Positions 8,306 to 17,600 of a DNA stretch of 35,606 nucleotides are shown here, piece by piece; the stretch's first letter is position 1, and each line of letters begins with the position of its first letter. Location of the stretch: contig JAZOOQ010000045.1 of assembly GCA_045655105.1 (NCBI GenBank), positions 1-35,606 of the forward strand, read 5' to 3'. The notes under the pieces are model-generated. The model worked only from the letters and a program-made list of their open reading frames with translations, searched no databases and was not told the DNA's origin. The position numbers and the translations under genes are program-made. The stretch is from RGIG4140 sp045655105 (GTDB lineage: Bacteria; Pseudomonadota; Alphaproteobacteria; CAAHEQ01; UBA3637).

Positions 8306-9847
8306 TTAAATCTTTGTGTTTTGAGCATTAAAAGCCCAATTGGTCACCTTTTTTTTCGGTAAAAGCAATTTTTTGGAGGGCAACACCAGCCCCAACTTTT
8401 TTTTCATTTCTGTCTTAATTAAATTGGCCATTTTGATGTTTCCTTCGCTCATAGCTAAATTAAAAACATCTTTCCCCTCATCATTTTGAATTAAAATATC
8501 AGCGCCTTCAGCTATTAATTGTTGAACGATTTCTTTGTTATTCATCAAAACAGCTTTCATCAGCGCCGTTTCGCCAAATTTATCTTGGTGATCGATTTGA
8601 ATCTCTTGCCCTTTCACTCTGAATAATTGCATCAACCAACCGTATTGAGCCGCCAAAACGGGATAAAAAAGCGCCGTTCTCCCATCCTTATCTTCTTGAT
8701 TAATCTCTTTTGTTTTTGCTAAAAGAGGGTGTAAAAGAGAAGTAATTTCATAAAAATAAGCATTCATAAGCGGTGTTCTTGACTTTTTGTCTTTATCTTC
8801 CAATCCGATATGTTTATCAATCAGATATTGCCTTATTTTAATCGCACCGTTTAGAATGGCCTCATTTAATATCCCGTTTTTAAAAACTTTTTGAGCCTCA
8901 ATTTTAAGTTCCTCTTCGTTAAAAAGCTTAAAAAACCAAACCCTATCTTTATAAAGGGCTTCCTCTAAAAATGTTTTCCCCTCTTTTGTTTTGCCATTTA
9001 ATGAAACACCAAAAGATAAAGCTCTGCTCGCCAAATTTTGATCATTATTTTCAATGGCCTCTTCTAAAATCCCTTGCCCCTCTTCGTTTTTAACTTCCAT
9101 TGAAAGCAACGGATATTGAGTTAAAACTTTAAAAATTTCTTTCTCGCCAATTGAGCCTGTCATCAACTGGTGCGCAAGCGCCCATTCTCCTTTGTCCTTT
9201 TTCTTTTTTAATAAAGAGCCATATGATAAAATAAGCTCTGTCATTTTTTGATACTCATTTGCTCTTTTATAAGATTTAAAAAGCTCTTCTTTTTGGCTCC
9301 CACGCAAATAAACTTTTGCCCCTCGTTGTAACAGTTTATAAACAATCTCTTTTTGCTGATATTGCGCAGCTTTCATCAACAAACTTTCTTCTTTATTTTC
9401 AAAAAGAGATGGATTTAATCTTGCGCCTTTTTCAAGCAATTCTTCCAATATCTCCCAATTGCCGAGCTGAGCCGCCTCAAGAGATAAAAGCTTTAATTTT
9501 TTATCCCGTTTAAAAGAATTTTCTGTTTCCAAATAGTCAAAAACCGTTTGTTTATCGTTCTCTTTAATGGCTTTTAGGGCTGTTTTTAAATGATAAATTT
9601 CCAAGCATTTTGTTGCCATTGTTATTTTATCAACATGAAAAGAAGCGCGAAACAAATAAACCCAAGGGCCAAAAAGCGCTTCATCAATTTTTAATTTTGT
9701 TGACATATAACTATCAATCAAAGCAAGCTCTTGCGAAAAAGAAAATTCGCCGATACGAGCTGGCATATTTTCATTCAACCAATCCTCTTTGGCTTTTTTA
9801 TAATCACCGGTTTTAAACCCTTGTTTTAAACAATCATATAACGTCAT
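8306..9847 (-). CDS. Ankyrin-repeat protein with conserved N-terminal domain, 513 aa
   Basis: This is a paralogue of the 520-aa neighbour. Both begin with LY.CL..FKTGDYKKA, share IYxxKxALxAxxxND near residue 90 and KRxxKxKxL near 115, and keep the same order of weak then strong ankyrin repeats. The clearest repeats are in the C-terminal third (KSRTPLMNAYFYE, GRTALFYPVLAAQ, GETALMKAVLMNN). The last ~40 residues are Lys-rich. No signal peptide is seen. The start has a distant AGGG with a T-rich spacer. The neighbours are 14-16 nt away. The pair arose by tandem gene duplication followed by strong divergence. Confidence 0.88.
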   Translation of the reverse strand: MTLYDCLKQGFKTGDYKKAKEDWLNENMPARIGEFSFSQELALIDSYMSTKLKIDEALFGPWVYLFRASFHVDKITMATKCLEIYHLKTALKAIKENDKQTVFDYLETENSFKRDKKLKLLSLEAAQLGNWEILEELLEKGARLNPSLFENKEESLLMKAAQYQQKEIVYKLLQRGAKVYLRGSQKEELFKSYKRANEYQKMTELILSYGSLLKKKKDKGEWALAHQLMTGSIGEKEIFKVLTQYPLLSMEVKNEEGQGILEEAIENNDQNLASRALSFGVSLNGKTKEGKTFLEEALYKDRVWFFKLFNEEELKIEAQKVFKNGILNEAILNGAIKIRQYLIDKHIGLEDKDKKSRTPLMNAYFYEITSLLHPLLAKTKEINQEDKDGRTALFYPVLAAQYGWLMQLFRVKGQEIQIDHQDKFGETALMKAVLMNNKEIVQQLIAEGADILIQNDEGKDVFNLAMSEGNIKMANLIKTEMKKKLGLVLPSKKLLLPKKKVTNWAFNAQNTKI

Positions 9848-9861
9848 AAAAAAACTTTACC

Positions 9862-10719
9862 CTACTCTTCTCTGGTTCTTTCTTGCTCTGGCTCGCCTAA
9901 AATTTTTGAACTCATAATTTTTTTTGGTTCATTTAAAACGATATCTTTCTCTGGCAAAGACTCTTCTGCCCCTTCATTTTTAAAACCATCTGTAAATTGA
10001 TGGGATTGAGTCTTTTCTTTTTGAATGGCATCTAACAAACGCAAACATTCCACATGCGCATAAGCATTCGCCCAATCTCTGGCCGTTTTATCGGTAATAT
10101 CTTTTTTATCTAAATCAGCCCCAGCAACAATTAAAAATAAAACAACATCATTAAACCCCGCTTGAACCGCATGCATCAGAGCTGTTAAGCCATAGCAATC
10201 TTGCAAGTCTAAATCAACGCCATGAGCCAGCAACCCACCCAAAATATCCATATCGCCTTTATGAACGGCTCTCATTAAAGCTGTTAACCCTTTATTTGAT
10301 TGAATATCTAAATCCGCCTTTGCCTCAATTAATAATTGCGCTGTGCGATTATATCCATTACAAATGGCCTTCATTAACGCCGTTTCGCCCAAGGCATCTT
10401 GCATATTTAAATCAGCTTTACTTGCAATTAATTCTTCCGTTAAACGCACCCTGCCATTTAAAGCGGCCACCATTAATGGAGTAAGCCCTTGTTCATCTTG
10501 AACATTCACCCCTATTTCTTCTTTCGCTAAAAATTCTTGCACATGGCGAAGATCCCCATCATTCACCAAATCAATTAACCTTTTGGTTTTAAAAGAAATT
10601 TCTTCTTGAGTTAAGCCTTCTTGAGCATCTTCTTCTTCAAAAACTTCTTCATTTACCTGCTCTTTTAAAAAGCCTTCTTTCACAATCTCTTTATTGCTTT
10701 TATTTACGTCATCTTCCAT
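9862..10719 (-). CDS. Ankyrin-repeat protein with acidic N-terminus, 285 aa
   Basis: Residues 1-45 are strongly acidic (EEVFEEEDAQEG). About five well-formed ankyrin repeats follow at 50-225, with GLTPLMVAALNGR, GETALMKAICNGY, GLTALMRAVHKGD and GLTALMHAVQAGF. A charged tail of about 55 residues ends the protein. There is no signal peptide. The ATG overlaps the end of the upstream gene by 11 nt and has GGGAGGG before it, so the two genes are translationally close-coupled. The regular repeats suggest a stable binding solenoid; the partner is unknown. Confidence 0.9.
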   Translation of the reverse strand: MEDDVNKSNKEIVKEGFLKEQVNEEVFEEEDAQEGLTQEEISFKTKRLIDLVNDGDLRHVQEFLAKEEIGVNVQDEQGLTPLMVAALNGRVRLTEELIASKADLNMQDALGETALMKAICNGYNRTAQLLIEAKADLDIQSNKGLTALMRAVHKGDMDILGGLLAHGVDLDLQDCYGLTALMHAVQAGFNDVVLFLIVAGADLDKKDITDKTARDWANAYAHVECLRLLDAIQKEKTQSHQFTDGFKNEGAEESLPEKDIVLNEPKKIMSSKILGEPEQERTREE

Positions 10720-11269
10720 CTTTTGCCCTCCCCAAACAAATGGTTGCTTTTAAAAAATTCTTTTTCTGACACTCTTTTTGCTTTTGATTTAAAATTTCTT
10801 GATTCAAGCGCTCTGCAATAAAACGATATCCTCTTTTAAAAGCTTTATCCGCGGCTGTTTCTTTCTTTTTATCCAGCAAAGAAGGATTAGCGCCCTTTTC
10901 AATCATCAAATAAGCCAACGCTCCATCACCCTTAAAAGCCGCCGCCATTAAAGGTGTTTCGCCTTGAATGTTTTGCCTATTTAAATCAGCCCCAGCTTTC
11001 ACAAGCATAGTAGCAATCGTTTGATAATTATATAAAATGGCCCACATCAACGGCCCATCTCCATTTAAATTGGCTTTATCTAAATCAGCGCCTTTATTAA
11101 TAAGCGCTTCAACCATTTCTTTTTCGCCCCGCGCTGCGGCATAAATTAAGGGCGTAAACCCATCTTTATCAGCTTGGTTTACGTCAACTCCCTCTTGTTC
11201 AAGCAACAAAGAAAATAACCCAAAATCTTTGCGTTTCACAGCTGTTTGCAAGGCATGAACTGAAGCCAT
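10709..11269 (-). CDS. Ankyrin-repeat protein, 186 aa
   Basis: Four to five ankyrin repeats cover nearly the whole protein (DGFTPLIYAAARGE, GDGPLMWAILYNY, GETPLMAAAFKGD), followed by a short Lys-rich helix. The start at 11269 is chosen because it lies just after the upstream stop (11271) with a purine-rich GGGAAAGAG site. A longer in-frame start at 11311 would overlap the upstream gene by 41 nt. The last 11 nt overlap the next gene. No signal peptide is present. Confidence 0.88.
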   Translation of the reverse strand: MASVHALQTAVKRKDFGLFSLLLEQEGVDVNQADKDGFTPLIYAAARGEKEMVEALINKGADLDKANLNGDGPLMWAILYNYQTIATMLVKAGADLNRQNIQGETPLMAAAFKGDGALAYLMIEKGANPSLLDKKKETAADKAFKRGYRFIAERLNQEILNQKQKECQKKNFLKATICLGRAKDGR

Positions 11270-11270
11270 T

Positions 11271-12140
11271 TTATTCTCTTTCCCTTCCTTGCATTGAATT
11301 ATAAGAAGCATAAATTGGATTTTGAAGAATGCGCACCAAACTTTCTTTTTTTAAAAACTCAAAAACTTCCAAATGGTTTTGTTCATAAGCAAGCATAGAA
11401 GGCGTTTTATTTTCATTATTCATCAAGGCAATCTGGGCCCCCTCATCTAGCAAAAGCTTGCTCATTTCTAAATAACCATTTTTGGCCGCATAATGAAGCG
11501 CCGTCATTTGATGCTTATCTTGATAATCAAGCACAGCGCCCGACTTAATCAAACAATAAGCTGATTTTAATTGATTAAAGGCAGCGGCCCATTGTAAAGG
11601 CGTAAGCCCTGCGCCATCTGTTTCATTCACATCAACTTCAGGATCTTCCATCATCAAGGAAACAACGCCATCTAAGTTGCTAACAATTGCAACCATAAGC
11701 GCGCGTTGTTTTTCAAGGTGAACAAAATCTGGAACAAACTCTGTCATCATTTCTTGATAAGAAGGCTTGTTTTCTTTCGTTGCCATTTGATAGCATCTAT
11801 AAATTAAATCAGAAACTTTATCCCCGCGTTCATCTTGAAGCGATGGATTAGCCCCCGCTTCTAATAATTTTTTAAAAACATCTGCTTGCGCCTTAAAAAC
11901 CGTATACATCAGCGCCGTGTTTTTAAAACAATCTTGTTTATCTAAATCAGCGCCCTTATCAATCAAAAAGAAGGTCACTTTTTCATGTTGATGAACAATC
12001 GCTTTCATCAAAGCCGTTTGCCCATATTGATCAACCGCATCAATCTCTGCCCCTTCTTCAAGCAAAAGCTTAATGCCCGGCAAATTCCCCTTTTGAGCTT
12101 CGTTTAACAGCTCTTCATTTAATTTTTTTGTGATCAACAT
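11271..12140 (-). CDS. Ankyrin-repeat protein, 289 aa
   Basis: Ankyrin repeats fall in two blocks. The first is at about 8-115 (YGQTALMKAIVHQH, KNTALMYTVFKAQ), and the second at about 145-270 (AGLTPLQWAAAFNQ, MTALHYAAKNGY, KTPSMLAYEQNH). A less regular stretch separates them. The ATG at 12140 follows GAGAGGG by 7 nt and sits immediately after the upstream stop (12142); an alternative in-frame ATG at 12155 would overlap it. There is no signal peptide. It belongs to the contiguous ankyrin operon. Confidence 0.88.
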   Translation of the reverse strand: MLITKKLNEELLNEAQKGNLPGIKLLLEEGAEIDAVDQYGQTALMKAIVHQHEKVTFFLIDKGADLDKQDCFKNTALMYTVFKAQADVFKKLLEAGANPSLQDERGDKVSDLIYRCYQMATKENKPSYQEMMTEFVPDFVHLEKQRALMVAIVSNLDGVVSLMMEDPEVDVNETDGAGLTPLQWAAAFNQLKSAYCLIKSGAVLDYQDKHQMTALHYAAKNGYLEMSKLLLDEGAQIALMNNENKTPSMLAYEQNHLEVFEFLKKESLVRILQNPIYASYNSMQGRERE

Positions 12141-12141
12141 A

Positions 12142-12864
12142 TTAATCCCTCTCATTTTGCCAAATCATTTTTTTATATTTCAAAAAGAAATTGCCTTGAA
12201 TCTGTCTTAAATAATTCAATCTTCTTTTTGATTCTTCAAGCGCCGATAACCCAGGCATTGACCGATTTATTTTATCAGCCATTTGAATATATTTCAAGAA
12301 TGAACGCACCTCTTTTTTATTTAAAAAAGCTCTTCTTTTAAAATAATCAGAGGCCTTTTCGCCCCACCGATTTTCAAGAGAAGGATTCACACCTAGATGA
12401 AGCAAATTTTCAACCGTTTTAAGATCAGAAGCTGAAAAAAGCGCCGTATCTCCCCAAGCATTTTTTTGATTTATATTGGCTCCAGCACCAACCAATAAAC
12501 TTAAATCATCAAAATCTAATCCCAAAAAAGAAGCCGTATGTAACGCCGTGAACCCATGCTTATCCGTTTGATTCACATCAATTTTTTCTTCGCATAATAA
12601 CCGACGCATCATTTTTAAGCGATTTAAACGAATAACATGATGCAAACAAGGAACGCCAAAATCATCTTTTTGGTTCACATCAGCGCCAACGCATAAAAGC
12701 GTTTCAAATAAATTTCTGGCCCCTTTAAAAATGGCTATTTGCAATAAAGATTGCCCATATTGATTTTTAAGGTTCACATCAGCTCCCTTACCAACCAATG
12801 CGCCAACGCCTTTCACATCATCTTTTTGAACGGCCATAATCAATTTTTCATTCAGTTTATTCAT
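12142..12864 (-). CDS. Ankyrin-repeat protein, 240 aa
   Basis: About five ankyrin repeats occupy residues 5-165 (YGQSLLQIAIFKGA, FGVPCLHHVIRLNR, HGFTALHTASFLG, WGDTALFSASDLK). A basic helical C-terminal region of about 70 residues ends in KYKKMIWQNERD. AGAGGG precedes the ATG closely. The gene is 15 nt downstream of the 355-aa ankyrin gene and abuts the next one. There is no signal peptide. Confidence 0.88.
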   Translation of the reverse strand: MNKLNEKLIMAVQKDDVKGVGALVGKGADVNLKNQYGQSLLQIAIFKGARNLFETLLCVGADVNQKDDFGVPCLHHVIRLNRLKMMRRLLCEEKIDVNQTDKHGFTALHTASFLGLDFDDLSLLVGAGANINQKNAWGDTALFSASDLKTVENLLHLGVNPSLENRWGEKASDYFKRRAFLNKKEVRSFLKYIQMADKINRSMPGLSALEESKRRLNYLRQIQGNFFLKYKKMIWQNERD

Positions 12865-12879
12865 CCGCCCTCTCTTTTC

Positions 12880-13947
12880 TTATTCTTTTATTTGTTGCTT
12901 GAATGATATATTTCGATACCATTTACTTGGGTGCGTTGCTAAAATATCTTTCCGCCCTGTTTTGGCTTCTATTTGAAGCTTTTTCATCACATCTCTTACT
13001 GGTTTTGCTTTATAAATGCAAGCATAACCCCAAGCGTCTTTGCCATTTTTATCTCTTAAAAAAGTATCTGCATGATGACGCAACAAAACTTCAGTTAAAT
13101 AAGGCAAATTTTCTTGCGCAGCTACCATCAATGCCGTGCGCCCTTTTTTATCTTGTTGATTCACGTTCACGCCATTTGCCAATAATAATTTAACGGTTTT
13201 TACCTTATTGCTTTTAATGGCTTTCATCATCACTGTTTCGCCAAGCGCATCTGTTTGGTTCACATCAGCGCCATTGGCAATCAAGCAAAAAACATGAGAA
13301 AAAATCCCCGTTTCAACGGCATGGAGCAATGCACTTTTAAAAGAATAATCCCTTTCATCTACACGAGCGCCATTTTTAATTAACAACTCGCCAATTTCTA
13401 AACCACCATATAAAACATTTTGAATCAACGGTGTTTTACCACTGGCATCTTTTAAATTCACATCAGCGCCCCTTTTAATTAAGGCTTGAACAACTTGCTT
13501 TTGCTCATAATAAATGGCTTGATGCAATGGCGCAAATCCATAGATATCTTTTTTATTTAAATCAGCCTTTGCTTCAATTAATTTCAAGGCTGTATTAACT
13601 TGCTTTGTTTCAATTGCCATCATCAACGGCGTTTTTTGCTTTTGATAATCCGTTGTGTTTAAATTTTTCATACGAGGAATTAAATAAAGCGAAAATGGTT
13701 CATATCCTTTTTGAACAACTTGATTTAAAATGGTTTCGCCATTCATGTTTTGCAAATTAAGATCGCATCCTTTTAAAAGAATTTGAGTCACAATAGGCCA
13801 AAATTCTTTTTGCGTGGCCTTCATTAAAAAAGTTTCCCCTTTTTCGTTTTGAACATTTAAATTAACGCCTTGTTCAATCAAAAAAGAAGCCTCTTTTTCA
13901 TTTTTATTTTCAATTGCCTCAAATAATTTTATTTCATTTTCTCTCAT
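12880..13947 (-). CDS. Ankyrin-repeat protein, 355 aa
   Basis: About nine ankyrin repeats run almost without interruption over residues 5-310 (e.g. GFAPLHQAIYYEQ, GKTPLIQNVLYGG, GETVMMKAIKSNK, GRTALMVAAQENL). A basic tail of about 45 residues follows. It is the first ankyrin gene of the nine-gene run. Its Shine-Dalgarno site is weak (AAAGAGAT). No good promoter is visible in the 171 nt upstream, so transcription may come from the promoter at 14381-14409 through the small gene at 14119-14340. There is no signal peptide. Confidence 0.9.
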   Translation of the reverse strand: MRENEIKLFEAIENKNEKEASFLIEQGVNLNVQNEKGETFLMKATQKEFWPIVTQILLKGCDLNLQNMNGETILNQVVQKGYEPFSLYLIPRMKNLNTTDYQKQKTPLMMAIETKQVNTALKLIEAKADLNKKDIYGFAPLHQAIYYEQKQVVQALIKRGADVNLKDASGKTPLIQNVLYGGLEIGELLIKNGARVDERDYSFKSALLHAVETGIFSHVFCLIANGADVNQTDALGETVMMKAIKSNKVKTVKLLLANGVNVNQQDKKGRTALMVAAQENLPYLTEVLLRHHADTFLRDKNGKDAWGYACIYKAKPVRDVMKKLQIEAKTGRKDILATHPSKWYRNISFKQQIKE

Positions 13948-14118
13948 TTAATTTATCTCTTTTTCTTTACTTTTAAATCAAGTTTTTTGATGTGTAAAAA
14001 AAAACTTATTCTTTTAAATATATTCTTTAATTTTTAATTTGTTATTTTTTCCTTTTAAAGCATCACTTAAACTTTTATATTTTTAAACAACCAAATTAAA
14101 AAACATTTCTTTTTTGTT

Positions 14119-14340
14119 TTATCTTTCGTTTTGGCTTGAATTTTGCCCCAATGACTTCATCATTTTTTCTGGTTGCCTGTTTAAATTGATTTTTTTTGCC
14201 TCTTTTGGCCCTTCCCCAAAAATCAAATCATTAAAAACGGCATTTAAAACCATTGCCCCATTTAATAAACCATTTGAAACTTCAGATTCATTCTTATGGT
14301 TATCTTTTAGCGTTACCGCACCTTCATTCTTATTCGTCAT
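14119..14340 (-). CDS. Small hydrophilic protein, 73 aa, unknown
   Basis: I do not recognise this protein. It is polar, rich in Asn and Lys, with one moderately hydrophobic stretch near residues 24-40 (GLLNGAMVLNAVFNDLIF) and no signal peptide or Cys. Support for it being real is contextual: the near-consensus promoter at 14381-14409 points at it with a ~35-nt leader, and AAGGAT lies about 11 nt before the ATG. It precedes the ankyrin operon on the same strand with a 171-nt gap. An opposite-strand reading frame over the same DNA has no comparable signals. It could be a leader-type small protein or a regulator of the ankyrin genes. Confidence 0.55.
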   Translation of the reverse strand: MTNKNEGAVTLKDNHKNESEVSNGLLNGAMVLNAVFNDLIFGEGPKEAKKINLNRQPEKMMKSLGQNSSQNER

Positions 14341-14380
14341 TTAAACTGGATCCTTTTTTAAACACATCAAACGAAGGCCC

Positions 14381-14409
14381 ATTATATCATAGGCAAGCTT
14401 ATTCGTCAA
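14381..14409 (-). promoter_or_regulatory. Near-consensus promoter ahead of the ankyrin cluster
   Basis: The minus strand has TTGACG (14404-14409), a 17-nt spacer and a perfect TATAAT (14381-14386), with TGA just upstream of the -10. It faces the 73-aa gene and then the ankyrin run, so it is the best candidate promoter for the whole ~9.5-kb cluster. Confidence 0.75.
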
Positions 14410-14629
14410 TATTTTTTTATATTATAAAAGTTATTAAAAAAAGAAGCATTAAACCAAATAATAAATTGATTAAAAAAAGAAAAACAAAAACCAAATCTTT
14501 GCTGATAAAAGAGCAAAGATCTTGTTATTCAACCAACTGGTTTTATAAAACCCATTGGCTCAGATTTTCATTTATAAAGGCTTAAAGTAAAACACCATAA
14601 AAAAGCTTTATTTAAACATTTAATGCAAT
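14410..14629. other. Gene-free stretch with two inverted repeats
   Basis: No gene is visible between 14410 and the giant gene's terminator. Two structures stand out. One is a 9-bp stem, ATCTTTGCT (14495-14503) with AGCAAAGAT (14512-14520), followed on the minus strand by T-rich DNA. The other is a 26-bp imperfect palindrome at 14533-14558 with core GGTTTTATAAAACC. They could be a second terminator, a small RNA or an operator. The evidence does not separate these. Confidence 0.4.
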
Positions 14630-14675
14630 AAAAAATGCCAGAGAGGTTTTCTCTGGCGCTTTTTCTTTTTTTTAA
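14630..14675 (-). terminator. Terminator of the giant ankyrin gene
   Basis: A strong stem, GCCAGAGA (14637-14644) with TCTCTGGC, is flanked by T-runs on both strands. It can therefore act on the minus strand right after the stop at 14680, and possibly bidirectionally. Confidence 0.88.
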
Positions 14676-14679
14676 ACGA

Positions 14680-17600
14680 TTAATGAGCATTCCCATATCT
14701 ATCGTTCAATGTCTGTCTTGCAGCATCTGCCCGTTCTTGGTTTCTTGCATTCGACATTTCATTATTTTTCTTGCGAATGTAAGCCAAGTATTTTTGATTT
14801 TTTTGATTTTCCAATCTTCTGTTTTTACTTGCTTCAATTTTTTGTCTTAAGGCTCTTGCTGTTGCAACAATTTGAATTTGTTTTTTAAGCAAATCTTTGC
14901 CTTTTAATTTTGAAGACTTCCCTTTCAGCTTATCAGTCAATTCAAAATCATCTAATGAACCAGAAACATAAAGATCAACAATAGCTTCGCGAATTTCATC
15001 AGAAACAACTTGTTCAACCTTGCCATCTTCTCCGGCTCTTTCTGTAGCAAAATCCACTTCAAGACGACCAATGGCTCCTGTATGAGCTTTAGATTCTTTA
15101 TCAATATCCCCTTGAACACCAAGCTCATGAACAATATTTCCAAGCTTGCCAAGTTGTTCTCTTGATAATGGTTTACCTTCTAAAACATCTGTCATCAACT
15201 GAATTTCGGCAAAATCAGTTCTTTTTAATTTATCAATAATAACTTTACCATCTTCAGTGAATTCAAATTCTTCAGGCTTTTTAACTTTTGCGCCTGGTTT
15301 TCCAGCGCCTTCTTGACCATCCAATGCTGGAGCTGGAGCTGGCGTTGGAGCTGGTGCTGGTTCTTCATGCCCTACTTCTGGAGCTGGAGCTGGTGCTGGT
15401 GCTGGCTCGTTTGGTGTTGGGGCTTGCTCTAATTCCTCACCAAAGACTGGAACACCGCTTGGATCCAAAGCAACTGGCTTTCCTGTTTGAGGATCAATCA
15501 TCATCATATCTTGATCCGCCCAGTGAGTTCCTGATGCTTTTTCGCCTTCAACTTTTGGTTGACCAGGCGCAACTTCAGGAGTTGGCATTGGTGCTGGAGC
15601 TGGCTCTTGACCTTCGCCTTCTCTTGGAGCTGGCTGTTGGCCTTCGCCTTCTCGACCTGGTGCAGGAGCTGGTTGATGATCATTCAAATTCGTTGGCTTT
15701 TCTTTATTTCCAGTCAAAGCCTCTTGAATTTGTTGAGAAATTTCAGGAGAAATGTTTGCTTTTTGGGCAGCTAATTTAGCAAAATCTGCTGCCGTTCTGC
15801 CATTTTTATCTGTAAGAGTTAAATCAGCGCCGTTTGCCACTAATTTTTCAACAATGTCAACATATCCCATAAATGAAGCATACATTAAAGCAGTTTGTTT
15901 TGCATTATTTTGAGCATTCACATCAGACCCTGCTTTAATTAAAACATCAACAGCTCGAGATTGCCCTTCAGAAGCCGCCAACATAAGAGCTGTTTGATTT
16001 CTTTCATGGGTCCCTGCGTTCACATCAGCGCCCGCAGTAATGCAAGATCTTAAGCTATTTAAATTGCCTTTTCGACTTGCCGCTCTTAATTCTTTGTTAA
16101 GAAGGTCTTCTTTGCCAGTTATTTTTTCTTCTATAAGTCTAGCAACGCCCGTCATATCCACTTTATTTGTTGGATCATTGGTAAAATCAAGAGCTGTGTA
16201 TCCTTTATCATTTGTGATATTCAAATCAGCGCCCGCTTTAATTAAGGCAACAGCCATTTCAATTCTGCCTTGTTTGATAGCGCTCATCAAAATGGTATTC
16301 CCACCAAATGGCGCTTTCTTATCTAAATTAATGCCTTTGGCTGCAAGAAGTGTTTCAAAAGCTTCTTTTTTGTTATGAGCAAAAGCCGTCCATAATGGTG
16401 TTTGATCGCTCATCAATGTTGTTCCGTTCACATCAGCTCCTGCTTCAATCAACATTTTAACAACATCTTTATCACCAGCATAAGCCGCTTGAGATAAAGC
16501 AGTCATCTGACCTAATTTACCAGTTGCATTCACATCTGCGCCATTTTCAATCAAAAATTTAATATGGTCTTTTGATGGTTTTTCGCTATATAAAAACTTC
16601 ATCAAAATTGAATCACCACTTACATCTGTTGAATTGATTTCAGCGCCTTGTTTAAGCAACTTTTTAATCTCTTCAATCGGTGTATGAGCATTAACCGCTG
16701 CAAGTAATTTATTTAATCTTGCTTGTTCTTCTGGCGTCAATTTTGGCTTTGCTGGATCAACAGGCTTTGTTGGTGTCGGCGTTGGACCAGCTGGTGTTGG
16801 TCTTGCAGGATCAACTGGCTTTGTTGGTGCCGGCGTTGGACCAGCTGGTGCTGGTCTTGCAGGATCAACTGGCTTTGTTGGTGTCGGCGTTGGACCAGCT
16901 GGTGTTGGACCAGTTGGCGTTGGACCAGTTGGCGTTGGACCAGTTGTTTGGCGTTGTGGTTGTGGTTTTCCACCATTGCTTCCATTTTGAGCGCCTTTTT
17001 GTTTCAAAAGCTGAATAATATCAGCCATACCAGCTTTACCAGCTTGAGCCTGAGCTAAATCAAGAGCTGTTTTGCCTTCTTGATTTGCAATATTTAAGTC
17101 AGCGCCCGCATTCAGCAATATTTCAACCATTTCTTTATCCAATGGATGTGTATTGCCCACTTTATCATCTAAAGAAAGTTTAAGTGCGCTGAATAAAAGC
17201 GTTTCCCCACCAGGCAAACGATGATTAATATCCATTCCTGATAACAAACCTTTTAAAGCTTCCTTATCATTAACTTTAATATAATCTAATGCTTTTCTTA
17301 ATGTTTTATCTTTTTCAAATTCTTCTTGTTGGAAACCACCTTCAAAAATATAAGAATCAACACTAAAACTTGCTCCAGCTAACTCTTCTTTCGTTGGGGC
17401 ATGCCCTAAATATTGCTCTAATTGAGTTTTCATAGCATCAGAAGCAAAATATTCACTCAAGCGAAGGTTATATTCGGCTTTTTGTTCATCAGAAAAGATT
17501 GCATGATTCAATTTGCCATTTATGGTTCTTGGATAAGAATCAAAAGTATTTTTATATTTGTTTTCAACATAATCTACTGCTTGATGAGCCAATTTTTGAG

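Noticed and set aside
14114..14344. Plus-strand 76-residue frame opposite the 73-aa gene
   Set aside because: No promoter or ribosome-binding site on that strand. The promoter and Shine-Dalgarno signals support the minus-strand frame.
15288..17058. Long plus-strand frames opposite the Pro/Thr linkers of the giant gene
   Set aside because: They are Leu/Val/Trp-rich antisense images of the repeat DNA and disappear outside the linkers.
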